From NCBI GenBank assembly GCA_963693285.1, contig OY848925.1:3512932-3576931 (forward strand): a stretch of 64,000 nt of DNA. Reading direction: 5' to 3'. This document shows, piece after piece, positions 48,451 through 59,185 of the stretch. A model generated the notes under the pieces. The model saw only the letters and a program-made list of their open reading frames with translations. It ran no database searches and was not told the DNA's origin. Both the position numbers and the translations under genes were made by a program. The DNA is from Xestospongia muta (taxonomy: Eukaryota > Porifera > Demospongiae > Haplosclerida > Petrosiidae). How positions within the stretch are numbered: the first letter of the stretch is position 1; every line of letters starts with the position of its first letter.

Positions 48451-48718
48451 ATACACTCTTTAATCATAATGTAGAATTACATTTTTTAATAGAATCCAAT
48501 TCTTCAGTGAGTTTTCTACTAGCTCTTTGTTGCATTTCTAGTTGTTGTCTTAACTTTTCATTCTCTTCTGTAAGAGCTCTAACTTCCTGTAGATAGTAGA
48601 CATTACATCAACAAACAAGTAGTAACTGTTGTCTCATACTACTTATCTCTTACGTCATCTCTTTGTTTATCAGTTTCATTCATCTCTATTTTAGACAACT
48701 GACTTTGTTGTTGTGCAC
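46209..48718 (-). CDS. three tandem coiled-coil exon pairs upstream of the caspase domain
   Basis: Three copies of the same exon pair: 48718-48654 with 48586-48481; about 47912-47846 with 47775-47671; about 46448-46379 with 46317-46209. The first exon of each pair reads like QLSKIEMNETDKQRDD, and the second EVRALTEENEKLRQQL followed by SRKLTEELDSIKK. Heptad spacing of Leu and a high Glu/Lys/Gln content predict coiled coil. The copies are nearly identical, so duplication is recent. The last pair lies about 860 bp before the caspase exons. They may be included together or as alternatives. Confidence 0.65.
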
Positions 48719-49463
48719 CTATAAAAATTAAATCAAGTAATGAATATAAATATTGACTGTAATTATATGCCTAGCAATGAGTTTTACATAGTTGGAAGGC
48801 ATTGCCAAAGTAGTAAGCAAGTAAATATAAACTACAGATAATTCAGTCGTTGCCATTTGCCATTGAAGGATTGTCATTTCTTAAGTCCTTTGTATTCAAC
48901 AATTAAAAGTTATTGAAAAGTCTTTCAAATGGTTTTATCATGATACTAATTGTCAGAGTAGTCATTAGCTGATCATATCTATGAGGCTACAAATAATCAT
49001 TTACACAGTATAATTTAACTAAAAATGCATCATGTAGTAGCTTAATTCATATTTCATTGATGCAAAATTGATTCTGTACCCAGTAATTTTCTTCCATTAC
49101 ATTATATATCATAAAGAAAAACTTTAATGTTCTTGTATAGACCATGCATTTGCAACCACCATAAATAACTATTATGAATGTGGTGGGAACTAGGCAATGC
49201 CATTCAACAGGTCAACTCTCTATGTCTACTAGGATGATAATATAATAAAGAAGTGATATAGTTAAAATCATGTTACTTGTTCATTTTGTATAACTTATAT
49301 CTAGCCTTACTTGTTCATTATAGCTGACAAATGCAATAATAACTATTAATATAACTTCTTACCGACTTTAAAATTACTTACAAGAATGTTAATTGTCTTT
49401 ATATATATGTGTGTGTGTGTGTGTTACTAGACAGTAATTTTAGTTATAGTGTTAATATCATCA

Positions 49464-52400
49464 CTAACTAGTTTGAGAGATAGTTGGGATGATAGAAGTG
49501 TTATCTACAGGAAGAGATTGTTCTTGACACATTTCTGTACGTACCTTAACATAGATATAGAACTTCAAAATATGTCATATAAATTAATCCATTAGTCTCA
49601 CTTCTAATATTGAATGTATTTACATATTGCAATATTATTTGTATTTCTCTTACTTAGTTGTAATGTTAGTGATTTTACATCCTTCTGAAGTCTTAGTATC
49701 TTTTGTTGTTCCTCTGCTAACATAGAGAGTAACTCTTTCTCTTTAGCTAAAAAGGAAGCATTGCAATTAGTGCTATTTTAATGTTCAGAAAAAATAATTG
49801 TCATATATTTAGGCAGTTGTTGTGACTGTCTATGTGGGGGGGGTAGCTTGATTGCTCATTCAAATATCTTAGCAGAATATGATAAATCATAGCATCTCAT
49901 ACAAACTTAATTCAGTGATCTGAGGCTTTCAATACACTGCAGCATTAGGAACATCTATATGTAGTGACTGAATTTTGGTTTTAGTATTGTAAGAGCAAGG
50001 TAAATATTTCCAGATTCTGAGCTTCTTTCTTCTATATATTCTTTTTAGCACAAGGTGTGCTAAACGACTCAGTTAAAGATTAAAAGATATAAGCATTTTT
50101 ACAGACATAGTACATCTATATAGGGAATATCTGATTTAGCAGTGATGACAATAGTACCTTCCCTACATAAAGCACACATAAGAAACACACTGCTTTATAA
50201 CTATCGATTATGTTTTTGTCAGTCATTAGTGCTTTGATTTTTAATATGAGGACTTGATGTTATTGTCATCACTGCTACTTTGTTTGCTTATGTTTTACAA
50301 CATTGATACTAAATCAACCTTATATCATATCCATCTTACGAAGAAAATTTATAAAATATTGTCTATTTAAAGAGTTTGGAATTAGCTGGCATGGAACATT
50401 TGGGGAAAGTATATAAGACAGTTACAGGCCACAAAGCTACACTACATTTATAGGCTTGATTATGGAATCACTAAGTCTGCTTCTGAAGTTGTCAAAACGA
50501 GATCTACAACCTTGTTTGTAGTTAGGTTAATATCACATCAATTTTAAAGGACATTTTGTAATAATTGTCTTAATGTATGTACCTTCCTTTCTTTCCAGAA
50601 GTGATGTCAAATTTAGAACATCTCTTTCTTTCTTTTGTCTCTTTTCTAAAAATAGTAACATGCAAATTACTTCATATAATTTAAGTAGTTCATTATGAGC
50701 AGACAGATTTAATACAGTCAATTTAAAAAGACAATGTATAAAAATACCTTCAATAGAATCAATTGCCATAGTCTTCTCTCTACTAATGACTTGTTGTTTT
50801 GCCAGTTGATGTCTTAACTTTTCAATCTCAACTACAAGAGCTCTAACTTTCTGTAGATTAAAAGACATTACAAAACAGGTTTATTATTGTAAAAAATCAT
50901 CATGTCATTTTTGTAAGATGCTGATGTCACGGTGATGCAATTTTAGGAATATGACAGATCTATGACAGCCATCATATCTAATTGGCTGCCATGTGCATCA
51001 GAGGTGTAAGTATGAGGCTTTATTACATTCTATTGTTTTCAATTCTCATGTATAACAATAGAATAAAATAATTAAATGAGAGGTCCAAAACTATTACCTA
51101 TTACATGCTTTGTATGCCAAGGCAATAACAAAAGTTGCCTTTACCTCATCACTTCTTTCTTTATCAGTGATATCCTTCTCTATTTCAGTTAATCTCTCAA
51201 AAGATTTAGTAAAGTTTAAATCTGCTTAATTAGTGATAGAATAAGAAAAACCTGTTAGTTTTGTGTATGGTGATATATCAGAATAAATACAGACAGTTTT
51301 ATATTAAATAGGAAATACACCAACGTTTGAATGTAATGTTGTTAATAACAGTATATTCTACTTTTAGCATACTAAAAGTAGAAATGACTTTTTATACTGT
51401 TTTCATAATACCTGGATATACACTGATAGGTGACGTGAGCTCTCCTTCCTGGCTAGATATGCTTTTGGTCTCCTTAAGGCCCTGATCAGATGAATCTGAT
51501 TCTGTAGCCTTTAACAAAAAGGCTAGGTCTGTTGTCAATGAGAATTGACAATTATCTTCTAAAATGCTAATAACAAATGCTACCTTTCAAGCTCTGTTGT
51601 ATGATTTCTCTTTCCCTCTTATTTAATTGTAAAGTCAATGAAATAACTATTTCCTCAATCTCTTGCTGTTGTTCTGATGTCATTGATAATAACTTCTTGG
51701 TAACTATCAAAATGACATTATGAACGTATTATAGTAATATAACAATAATCAATACTTCACTTAAGATAATTTAAAACTATCTCATCTCTTTAGTGCTACC
51801 AGAATTCAGACACCTTTTTATGGTTTAGCAAATAAGACTACAGGGAAGCCTAGGGGAATGAATGCAAATAGGTACTTGGGCAATGCTCCTATACAGTCAA
51901 CCTTTGATAAACCATGAATTCCATGCTCATCTGGAGTGACATTTATCAACTACATTTTATTATATTAACATTTGTATTATATTTAACAAGAATCAGATTG
52001 GCTTCTAGCAAATAATTATTTGTTACATTTGTAAGCTGAAGCTGTGAATTTCTCTACATGTAAAATATAAGAGCTAAACCAGTCAAAGTTGAGAGATCTA
52101 AAGTGTAATAGTGTTTTATGTTAATATACTCTTCCACTTGCACATACTTCATTTCATATTCTAAAACACAATATTTACAAATACCTTCACTTTGTGGTAC
52201 AATTGATTCAAGTTTCATAGTCTGCTGTTTACTGATTGTTTGTTGTACATGCATTTCCGGTTCATGTCTCAACTCTTCAATTTCTTTTGCATGAGCTCTA
52301 ACTTCCTGTAGATGTTAGACACGTTAACAAAACACATAATAACTGTTGTCTCTTGCCTCATCTCTTCTCTGTTTATCAGTGACATCCTTCTCTAATTGAT

Positions 52401-53520
52401 TTTGTTGTTGCGGACCTATAAAGTAAGTAATCATTATCACATTCATTAATATGATATTACTATCTAAATACTTACTGATATATGGTGTATCCTCTTCTTC
52501 ATCAGTTCCTTGATCAGATGAAACTACCTTTGAGATGAGAATTGTATTACCGGGAAAATCAGTAATGTCTGATTTATGTTTGTATACTTCATTAGATGTT
52601 GTCTGTAAAAGAAGTACAGTAATTAAAAATAGTAATAGATAGTTACTTGTAAGGTCGTACTATGTAATAATGATATGTCCAACATGATTATTTTTATGTT
52701 TTTACCTCTTTCTCACTTTTATTAAGGATAATCTCATTTCCAATCTGTAACAAAATCACTCCAATATCAAGGAGATATGGTAGCCTTATCTTTACCATTT
52801 TCACTAGTGCTCCCATTAGTGGTTTAGGAGCACACATAGTAACAAAGATACAACCTTCTCCTACTTCACAAATGTGAATATACCTGGTGTAGTCAGAGAA
52901 CATGTTTTTGATGACTTTCTGAAATTCTTTAACTGTTAAACTATCACTTGAAGGCCAATTTAATTTAATAGTAATGGTACACTCAGGTGTAGGATAACGA
53001 CCTAATAGCTCAGTTTCCTTCTTGAGCTCTTGAGTGAAGGTACTGCTAAGCAGCTTTTTACAATAGTTCTGTTCATCATTTTCATATTCTTGAATGGCAA
53101 ATAAAACATCATATAGTTTGAAGTGATCAACAATAAGGAATAGAACCTCTATGTTAACTGGTGAACAAAGCTTACGAACTATATTGAAAACACCTTTGAA
53201 GTTTCTTGCTCTTTGAATCTTTGTTTTAAATTGATAAAACTGGATAAGTATATTCTTGAGATCATCAAATTCAATACCAGCTGATACAACTCTTTGTTGA
53301 ATTTTTTCCACAAGAGAACTCAACTTTCCTTGCATTATCATGAAATCACTATATTCACTTTCATCAGCTATGACTAAGACTGTACAAATAGGAATTAAGT
53401 AAATTATTGATATTCTTATAGACTCACTCTGTTTATGCTGTTGATTTGAGGGTTGAGTAGTTATTGGTTCTGTTACATTTATTACATATTGTTGATTTAT
53501 AGTTGGAAGTGTTGATATCT
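49464..53520 (-). CDS. module and coiled-coil gene upstream of the caspase exons
   Basis: Exons: 53520-53428, 53373-52706 (the ~225-aa module), 52602-52476, 52415-52357, 52305-52185, 51703-51584, 51528-51412, 51224-51145, 50850-50748, 50645-50583, 49746-49654, 49544-49464. Most junctions agree in phase. After the module come Glu/Lys/Gln-rich coiled-coil exons homologous one by one to those of the Death/LRR gene (for example TSLTLQL-type and TSLLERKE-type exons). The last exon reads VRTEMCQEQSLPVDNTSIIP and ends ISQTS-stop, the same terminal exon as in the 407-aa gene at 56.9 kb. No start-bearing 5' exon was found. Transcripts could end here or splice on to the caspase exons. Confidence 0.6.
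52356..52357 (-). other. probable GC-AG intron donor
   Basis: Exon 52415-52357 ends GATGAG and is followed by GCAAGA instead of GTAAGA. The paralogous exons at 51145, 48654 and 46379 have GTAAAG or GTAAGA at the same place. A rare but accepted GC donor, or a damaged one. Confidence 0.6.
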
Positions 53521-53559
53521 CTGCAGGAAATGAAAGTAAACAAAATTCAATCATTCATT

Positions 53560-54980
53560 AATATCTTATATTTGGGCTACTGCATAATCTTTGTTTATTG
53601 GATATGACTATGTATAGATTGACCTTATACTTTATATGAGAATGCTTAAATTTAATGCTTGGTAATATAAAACCATTACATTAATCAGTTAACTGAGCAT
53701 ATATAATGTAACTAGATAATCCAAAAATATAGCATGTGAAAGTGGTTCTTGACTTTATGTTCATAGCTATAAATGATTTTATGTAAATAATCATTTCCAA
53801 TAACTTATTCATACTGACAACTGTATTCACAGTGAGTGTAAAATGTTATGAATAAGTATTTTTATACCATTACTGTTATGACCTAATTTAGTTAAAATTC
53901 CACCCATTACTAATGTATTTTCTCTTAGTTTAGTATTGATAGTTGGCAATACAGTGATATGAATTAGTAATAGTATTCATATGTCATCACAGTTGTGACC
54001 TTATTTAGTTAAAACACCACCCATTACTGATTTGAGTTATTCATAGGAATGAGGGGGAGAGAGACTGGAAGTAGAATTAAACAATTAAACCTTTCATGAG
54101 CTCAAATGTATGGCATAAAATTCAGTTGATGCAATACATTTCAGATCAGCATCAGCTAGGGAGTGTCTCTAATTATCTCAGTAACTTATTCAATGTCAGA
54201 AAATCTTAACAACCTGGTAAAATCTTTACATAGCATCATTGATGTAGTACAGCATTTGAAAAAACATATATAATAGAAAAATGTTTAAGCAGAGATGAAA
54301 AACTGAGCACATATCATAGTAATATATGTGTGATCCACTCCTGTTTCAATCACTCTTTTCTCCTTTATCTTTGTTCAATGATATATCGAATAGTAACATA
54401 CTGCTAAGAATTAGATAATATAATTCACATATATAATGCTACTGTTGTGACCTAATTTGGTCACCCATCACTGACATAATCTATTCAATGTAATGTACGA
54501 TTGTTATATATCATATTTATACTTAGAATTATTGCTATATGGGAACAGTGTATGACAAATAGTTAAAATACTAGAAAACTGTCTAGTAGGTATAGCACAA
54601 GTCCATACTTCATTGTATATAATATGGACCAACATCTTTTACCATTAATGATATAAGACAATGTATGAATATCCAGTACTGGACAATAGATAACCTTATG
54701 ATAGACAGCATACATGAAGTAAGGGAGAGCAGTAGGATTGTCTCTAGTATGTGATGACAATGCAATACTAGTTAAATTGCTCGTATGGTGTTTGGAATAA
54801 CACTACTGCATTCATTGCTATGTTTGTTTGTGATCTTATTAGCATATCAATATAAACATAGCCATCTCTATATAAGGATTGCTACTGGTTGCTTCACTAC
54901 CTAGGATTTCACAAAGTTGATCTATACTCTTGGTATTATTGAATATTGTCATGTAATACAAATTTTTGTTGATTTCCATA
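53560..54980. other. intergenic with local repeats
   Basis: Phrases such as TGACCTAATTTAGTTAAAA and CACCCATTACTGA recur near 53880, 53995 and 54450, suggesting a decayed short repeat. A minus-strand frame at 54563-54760 has no recognisable domain. No gene could be supported. Confidence 0.35.
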
Positions 54981-54986
54981 TAAAAA

Positions 54987-55243
54987 TATGTGACCTTATT
55001 TGCAAAAAGGGACTACTTTTGGCAAAACATTTGTGACATGATTTATAAAAAAGGACAACTGTTAAAACATCATAAAAATATTTTTGTATACATAAAGCTG
55101 CTATAATATGCACAACTATTCATGGAACTGCAGCTATGTATACAAAAAAGTTTTTTCAGGTGTTATAACAGCGATCTTTTTTTATAAATCATATCACAAT
55201 TGCTTGACAGAAGTGGTCCCTTATTGCAAATCAGGTCACATAT
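54987..55243. mobile_element. foldback MITE
   Basis: Nearly the whole 257 bp is a long imperfect inverted repeat. The left arm starts TGTGACCTTATTTGCAAAAA, and the right arm, read in reverse complement, starts TGTGACCTGATTTGCAATAA. Arms of about 110 bp pair through ATGATTTATAAAAAA and TTTTGTATACATA, leaving a short loop near 55115. No coding capacity. A typical foldback or MITE structure. Confidence 0.8.
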
Positions 55244-55360
55244 ATGAGGTCACACATATATGTTGATGCGTGGAACTAATGTTTAGTCTTATAGCAGTGT
55301 GAAAGCAATAAAATCACAGAGGCATTTACAACACAAAGTATACATCACTGCATAGCATTA

Positions 55361-56923
55361 CTAACTTGTCTGAGATATAGTTGAGATAATAGAAGAGTTA
55401 TTTACTGAAAGAGGTTGACCTCGATACACTTCTGTATGTATTACCTAAAGATAGTAACAACTCTCTATTATTTATATAAATTAATCCATTAGTCTTACCT
55501 CTCTTTCTGTACTGTTCATAATACTCTTATCTTCAGAAACATATTGAGTGAGACCACTAATACCAGACGTATCAGTAATGTCTAAATTAGATTTGTAGTC
55601 TTCCTAAAATATAGTGACATATATAATGTACAATAATATGTTCACAGGATATTAATGTACACATAGGCAGATATGTAGTTACAATATATATGTCTAACTC
55701 GGTATAGATATGTTAGCATGTAGCTGTCAAGAAATCATTATATACCTCTTTCTCACTCATGATAACTTCATTTCCAATCTGTAACTTGATCAGTCCAATA
55801 TCAAGGAGATATGGTAGCCTTGTCCTTGCTATTTTCAATATTGCTTCTATTAGTGACTTAGGAGCACACATAGTAAAAGAGATACAACCTTCAGCCACAT
55901 CACAAATGTGAATGTATTGAGAGTAGTCAAGGAACAGATTTTTGATTACTACCTCAAATTCTTTCACTGTTGAAGGTTTAGCTTTAGCCCATTTTAATTT
56001 TAGGGCAATGATGCAGCCTGGTGTAGGATTACGACCAATAAGTTCAGCTTCCTTTTTTACCTCTTGAGCAAACGAAGCACTTAATAAATCATTACAATAG
56101 TTCTGTTTTTCAATCTCATATTCTTGAATGGCTATTTGAGCATCAGGGAGTTTGAAATGATTGACGATTTGTACAAGGACCTCTATATTAACTGGTGAGC
56201 ATTGTTTACGCACAGCAACAAAAATATCTGAATAGTTTTCTGCTGCTTGAATCTCCTCTTCAAATGGATAGGACAGGATAAGTAAGTCCTTGAAATCTTC
56301 AAATTCAATGCCAGCTGACTTGACTTCTTTTTTAATTGTTAAAATTAACGCACCTAATTTTATTTGCATTATAGTCAAATCATTATATGCACTTTCACCA
56401 ACTGTGAAAATATCTGAAATGAGTATTTTGAGTATATTTTAATATCACTGCTGTATTTTTAAACTTACTCTTCACACTTTGTTGATGAGTAGCGTCTGTT
56501 ACTGATGACTCTGTCGAAGTGAGTAAATTATTGAATTAGTTATACGCAATTGAGAAATGATCATTATTTATTTTGTTAGAGTATTGTCATTTTCTTACCA
56601 CATTCTATCTTTATTTCCTCAGCAATAGCGCTAAGTAATGGAGGATAAGATTCAAACACCGAAATAATCTTTGTAAGTTTAGTGCAATCGTTAGCAACTG
56701 CAATCATTAATTCATCTAGTAGGTAATAATTTCTGATATTACAACTTTTACTCTCAGTAGTAGCTTTCGTTCGAGTTGATTCTGATACGAGGTCAGCAGC
56801 GTACAAGTCTGCAGCTAACGTGACTGGATCAGTAATTGTATGAAGCAAAATTCCAAAGTACTTCTGTAACAATTTATATTCCTTAGAAGAAGGTATAAAG
56901 CTGTTGGATTTACTAGTAGCCAT
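55361..56923 (-). CDS. compact 407-aa member of the module gene family
   Basis: Five exons in perfect phase: 56923-56599, 56510-56469, 56413-55746, 55603-55499 and 55444-55361 (TAG). Residues 1-108 are the ~100-aa helical module (DPVTLAADLYAADLVSES, LLDELMIAVANDCTKL, ending EIKIECG), also seen twice in the Death/LRR gene and possibly a CARD/DED-like death fold (inference). Residues about 123-345 are the ~225-aa module. The end is Ser/Thr-rich (ISTISQTS). No coiled coil, LRR or protease domain, so it looks like a stand-alone adaptor form. Its exon lengths (668 nt for the module) equal those of the neighbouring gene, showing tandem duplication. Confidence 0.8.
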
Positions 56924-56929
56924 TGCTAC

Positions 56930-57720
56930 AGTTAATCCACCTTTTTGGGTTTCAGAGACACGCCCTTAGTGGAGGTATGACGCACAGCTTTTATATAAGG
57001 TATATCAAATTAATGATTATGATTATAATAATATCGTAGCTACATATCGCTGCATTTAGGAATGGTCATCATCTTTAGGTATTAGTGAACAACTGAACTA
57101 AACAACTTTTTATTACAGTAGTTCTGACAGTAGATCACATTGTCACAGTCGACAGTACTAGTGAGAAACTCTGTCCTCTACTACTTTGAGGTCAAGTAGG
57201 AATTGATCATTGATCATAACCTGACCTGATGCAATTGGAACAGATTTCAGCCAATGGACCTTGTTTTTAATAGTTTGAGCATCAAAACTTTGGCATGCAT
57301 TTTGCAAATATTTACAAACATTAATATTTAAGAGTATTAAATGAGACTACATTGAAAATCTAATAAGATATGTACCCATATACGCATTACACAAATTAAT
57401 TACTATTGATCAATATATCACATCAATTTTAAGACTAGATATAGGACTACGTTATGTATTTTTTGAAGGAATTTGTCCATTTCCTCATAATTTCATAATT
57501 ATCAGCATTGACTTTTCAGTTATAATTTTCTACTTTATCTTCAATGAACAGTAACCACTGTATACAATACCTAATCCTCAAGAATGTCTTTTAGAACAAA
57601 TAACGGAAAACTCTACTTACCAACAACTATTCACTTAGAAACAACAGTAGGAAGACTTACTCGTTTGTGTTATAAATCAGGAAATGACAAACACAATAAC
57701 GGTAAATACATGCGTATTAA
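56930..57720. other. intergenic; possible eroded minus-strand exon
   Basis: Around 57290-57155 the minus strand has an open stretch including LKSVPIASGQVMINDQFLLD, with no recognised family and no clear splice sites. Otherwise no gene seen. The promoter of the 407-aa gene should lie at its left edge. Confidence 0.25.
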
Positions 57721-57725
57721 TAATG

Positions 57726-58050
57726 TCGTGTGTAATTTAAATTATACACGTCAAATAAATACGGAAGCCAAAGACGACATCCAATTCTACTTCGAATTTC
57801 ATATACTCTGCTTTGAAGTTTTCCGAAAATATTCCAATTTCAATTCTATTTGCTCTTTCTATGGAATATTTAACAACTAAAATCCTATAGCCCCACCCTA
57901 ACAGAAAACATGTCGCTTCGCTCCATTCTAAGGACAGCTCGCGGTGCTCCCGTTTCACTTCATTGAGCGATGGAAAGTAGAATTGGAATTGGATCTCCCC
58001 CTTCGGCTTCCGTAAATAAAAGTTCACGAGTGAAGTTTAAATGACACACG
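57726..58050. mobile_element. MITE with about 75-bp imperfect inverted repeats
   Basis: The left end CGTGTGTAATTTAAATTATA followed by ATACGGAAGCC and ATCCAATTCTACTT is repeated in inverted orientation at the right end (GGCTTCCGTAAATAAAAG followed by TTTAAATGACACACG). The centre is GC-richer than the surroundings (TCGCTTCGCTCC). Open frames on both strands are by-products of the symmetry. There is no transposase, so it is non-autonomous. Confidence 0.8.
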
Positions 58051-58430
58051 TTAAATATAAATAGCTCATGTACATTGAAACTGTCAAAGTGAGTTAATTT
58101 GTTACAATAGTACGTTTTCGCCTACGGATACCATAATTCTAATTAAACAAACATTGCAAATTTACAAATCACAATAGCTACTGGAATAAAAGGGACTGAT
58201 TGAAACAATCTAAGTAATGATGAAGAATTCACAAGTTAATGTGTTGGGAGAAGCCTGCTGTATAGTCTGATAAAAAAATTATATTACTGCTAAATCTATC
58301 TTTGAGTTCCTTAATATGTTAATCTTTTTCTGTAGCTTTCTTTTTGTGATGAGATGGATGTGCACCTGCTGCAAGCTGCTGTATCAAAACCTCTCTACAG
58401 ACCTGTTCTCTCTGAAATACTTCAACACAT

Positions 58431-58920
58431 TCAAAGATGTTCGGATGAGATACAGCCAACTACTCGCTGTAGATGATTGTGCCAACCCTCCAAGTGATTG
58501 TTTGTCCATCGTCCTTCAGTCTCATATAAGTTCCACTCTGCTGTGTGGAGGGTTTTAGCTATCCATGTGTTTTTGAAATACATAACGAATTCATCAATTT
58601 TTGGTAACTCTGGAGTATCTGCTTTTATTTCTTGCCATGCAAGATGAACAAAACGAATGGGAACAAAGGCAAGAGCTGCTGTTCTACATACGAATGACTT
58701 TAGTTGCTCCATATTTTCTTTGTACTGGATTTGCAGACAAATGTGTTGAACATTTCTCATAATTGCCTGCCAGAAATGATTATAACTTTCTCGATATGTA
58801 GATGTTGGAAAATTTAATTGCATTGCCACAGTTTCAGGTTCGAGTTGTAGTTGTAGATTTTGAGCTTTCTCTTGAATTATATGAAGCAGTCTGTCGTAAT
58901 TAGTAGACCTAAATTAATTT
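58431..58920 (-). pseudogene. MULE-type transposase C-terminal fragment
   Basis: The minus-strand frame starts near 58915 with NYDRLLHIIQEKAQNL and runs to a stop at 58431. It contains FVPIRFVHLAWQEIKADTP, MYFKNTWI and WTNNHLEGWHNHLQRVV. TNNHLEGWH is the hallmark of the C-terminal part of MULE transposases that often sit beside FLYWCH fingers. The catalytic core is missing; the segment after PETVA jumps straight to SYNHFWQAI, so it is truncated and probably internally deleted. No partner ends were found. Confidence 0.65.
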
Positions 58921-59019
58921 ACCGTATAACAGGGTTTTTTCGAAGGCAGCATATTTCGCGAATTTCACAGAATTTAGGACAATTTGTGAAATAACTAACA
59001 TGAAAAAAATTCCTACAGG

Positions 59020-59076
59020 GTTAAACCATAAATTATTAATACTACATAACGTAGTATTAATAATCTATGGTTAAAC
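59020..59076. repeat. short near-perfect hairpin
   Basis: GTTAAACCATAAATTATTAA on the left pairs with TTAATAATCTATGGTTAAAC on the right around ATAAC. It may be the terminal remnant of a foldback element. It lies next to TTTCGCGAATTTCACAGAAT, a phrase type common in MITEs. Confidence 0.7.
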
Positions 59077-59185
59077 TCTAAACAACAGTCTTATTTATTA
59101 TTAGACCAAACATCACTGTGAGATTGTACATATCCTAACTCAACCTTATCTCTACTGTATTTTTTTTTAAATGTCACCAGCCTTC

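Noticed and set aside
57584..58027. Overlapping plus and minus frames of about 97 codons
   Set aside because: They span the MITE at 57726-58050 and result from its symmetry.
58337..58487. Plus-strand frame reading LQAAVSKPLYRPVLSEILQH as a first CAMSAP exon
   Set aside because: It overlaps the MULE-type frame on the other strand and does not resemble known CAMSAP N-termini.
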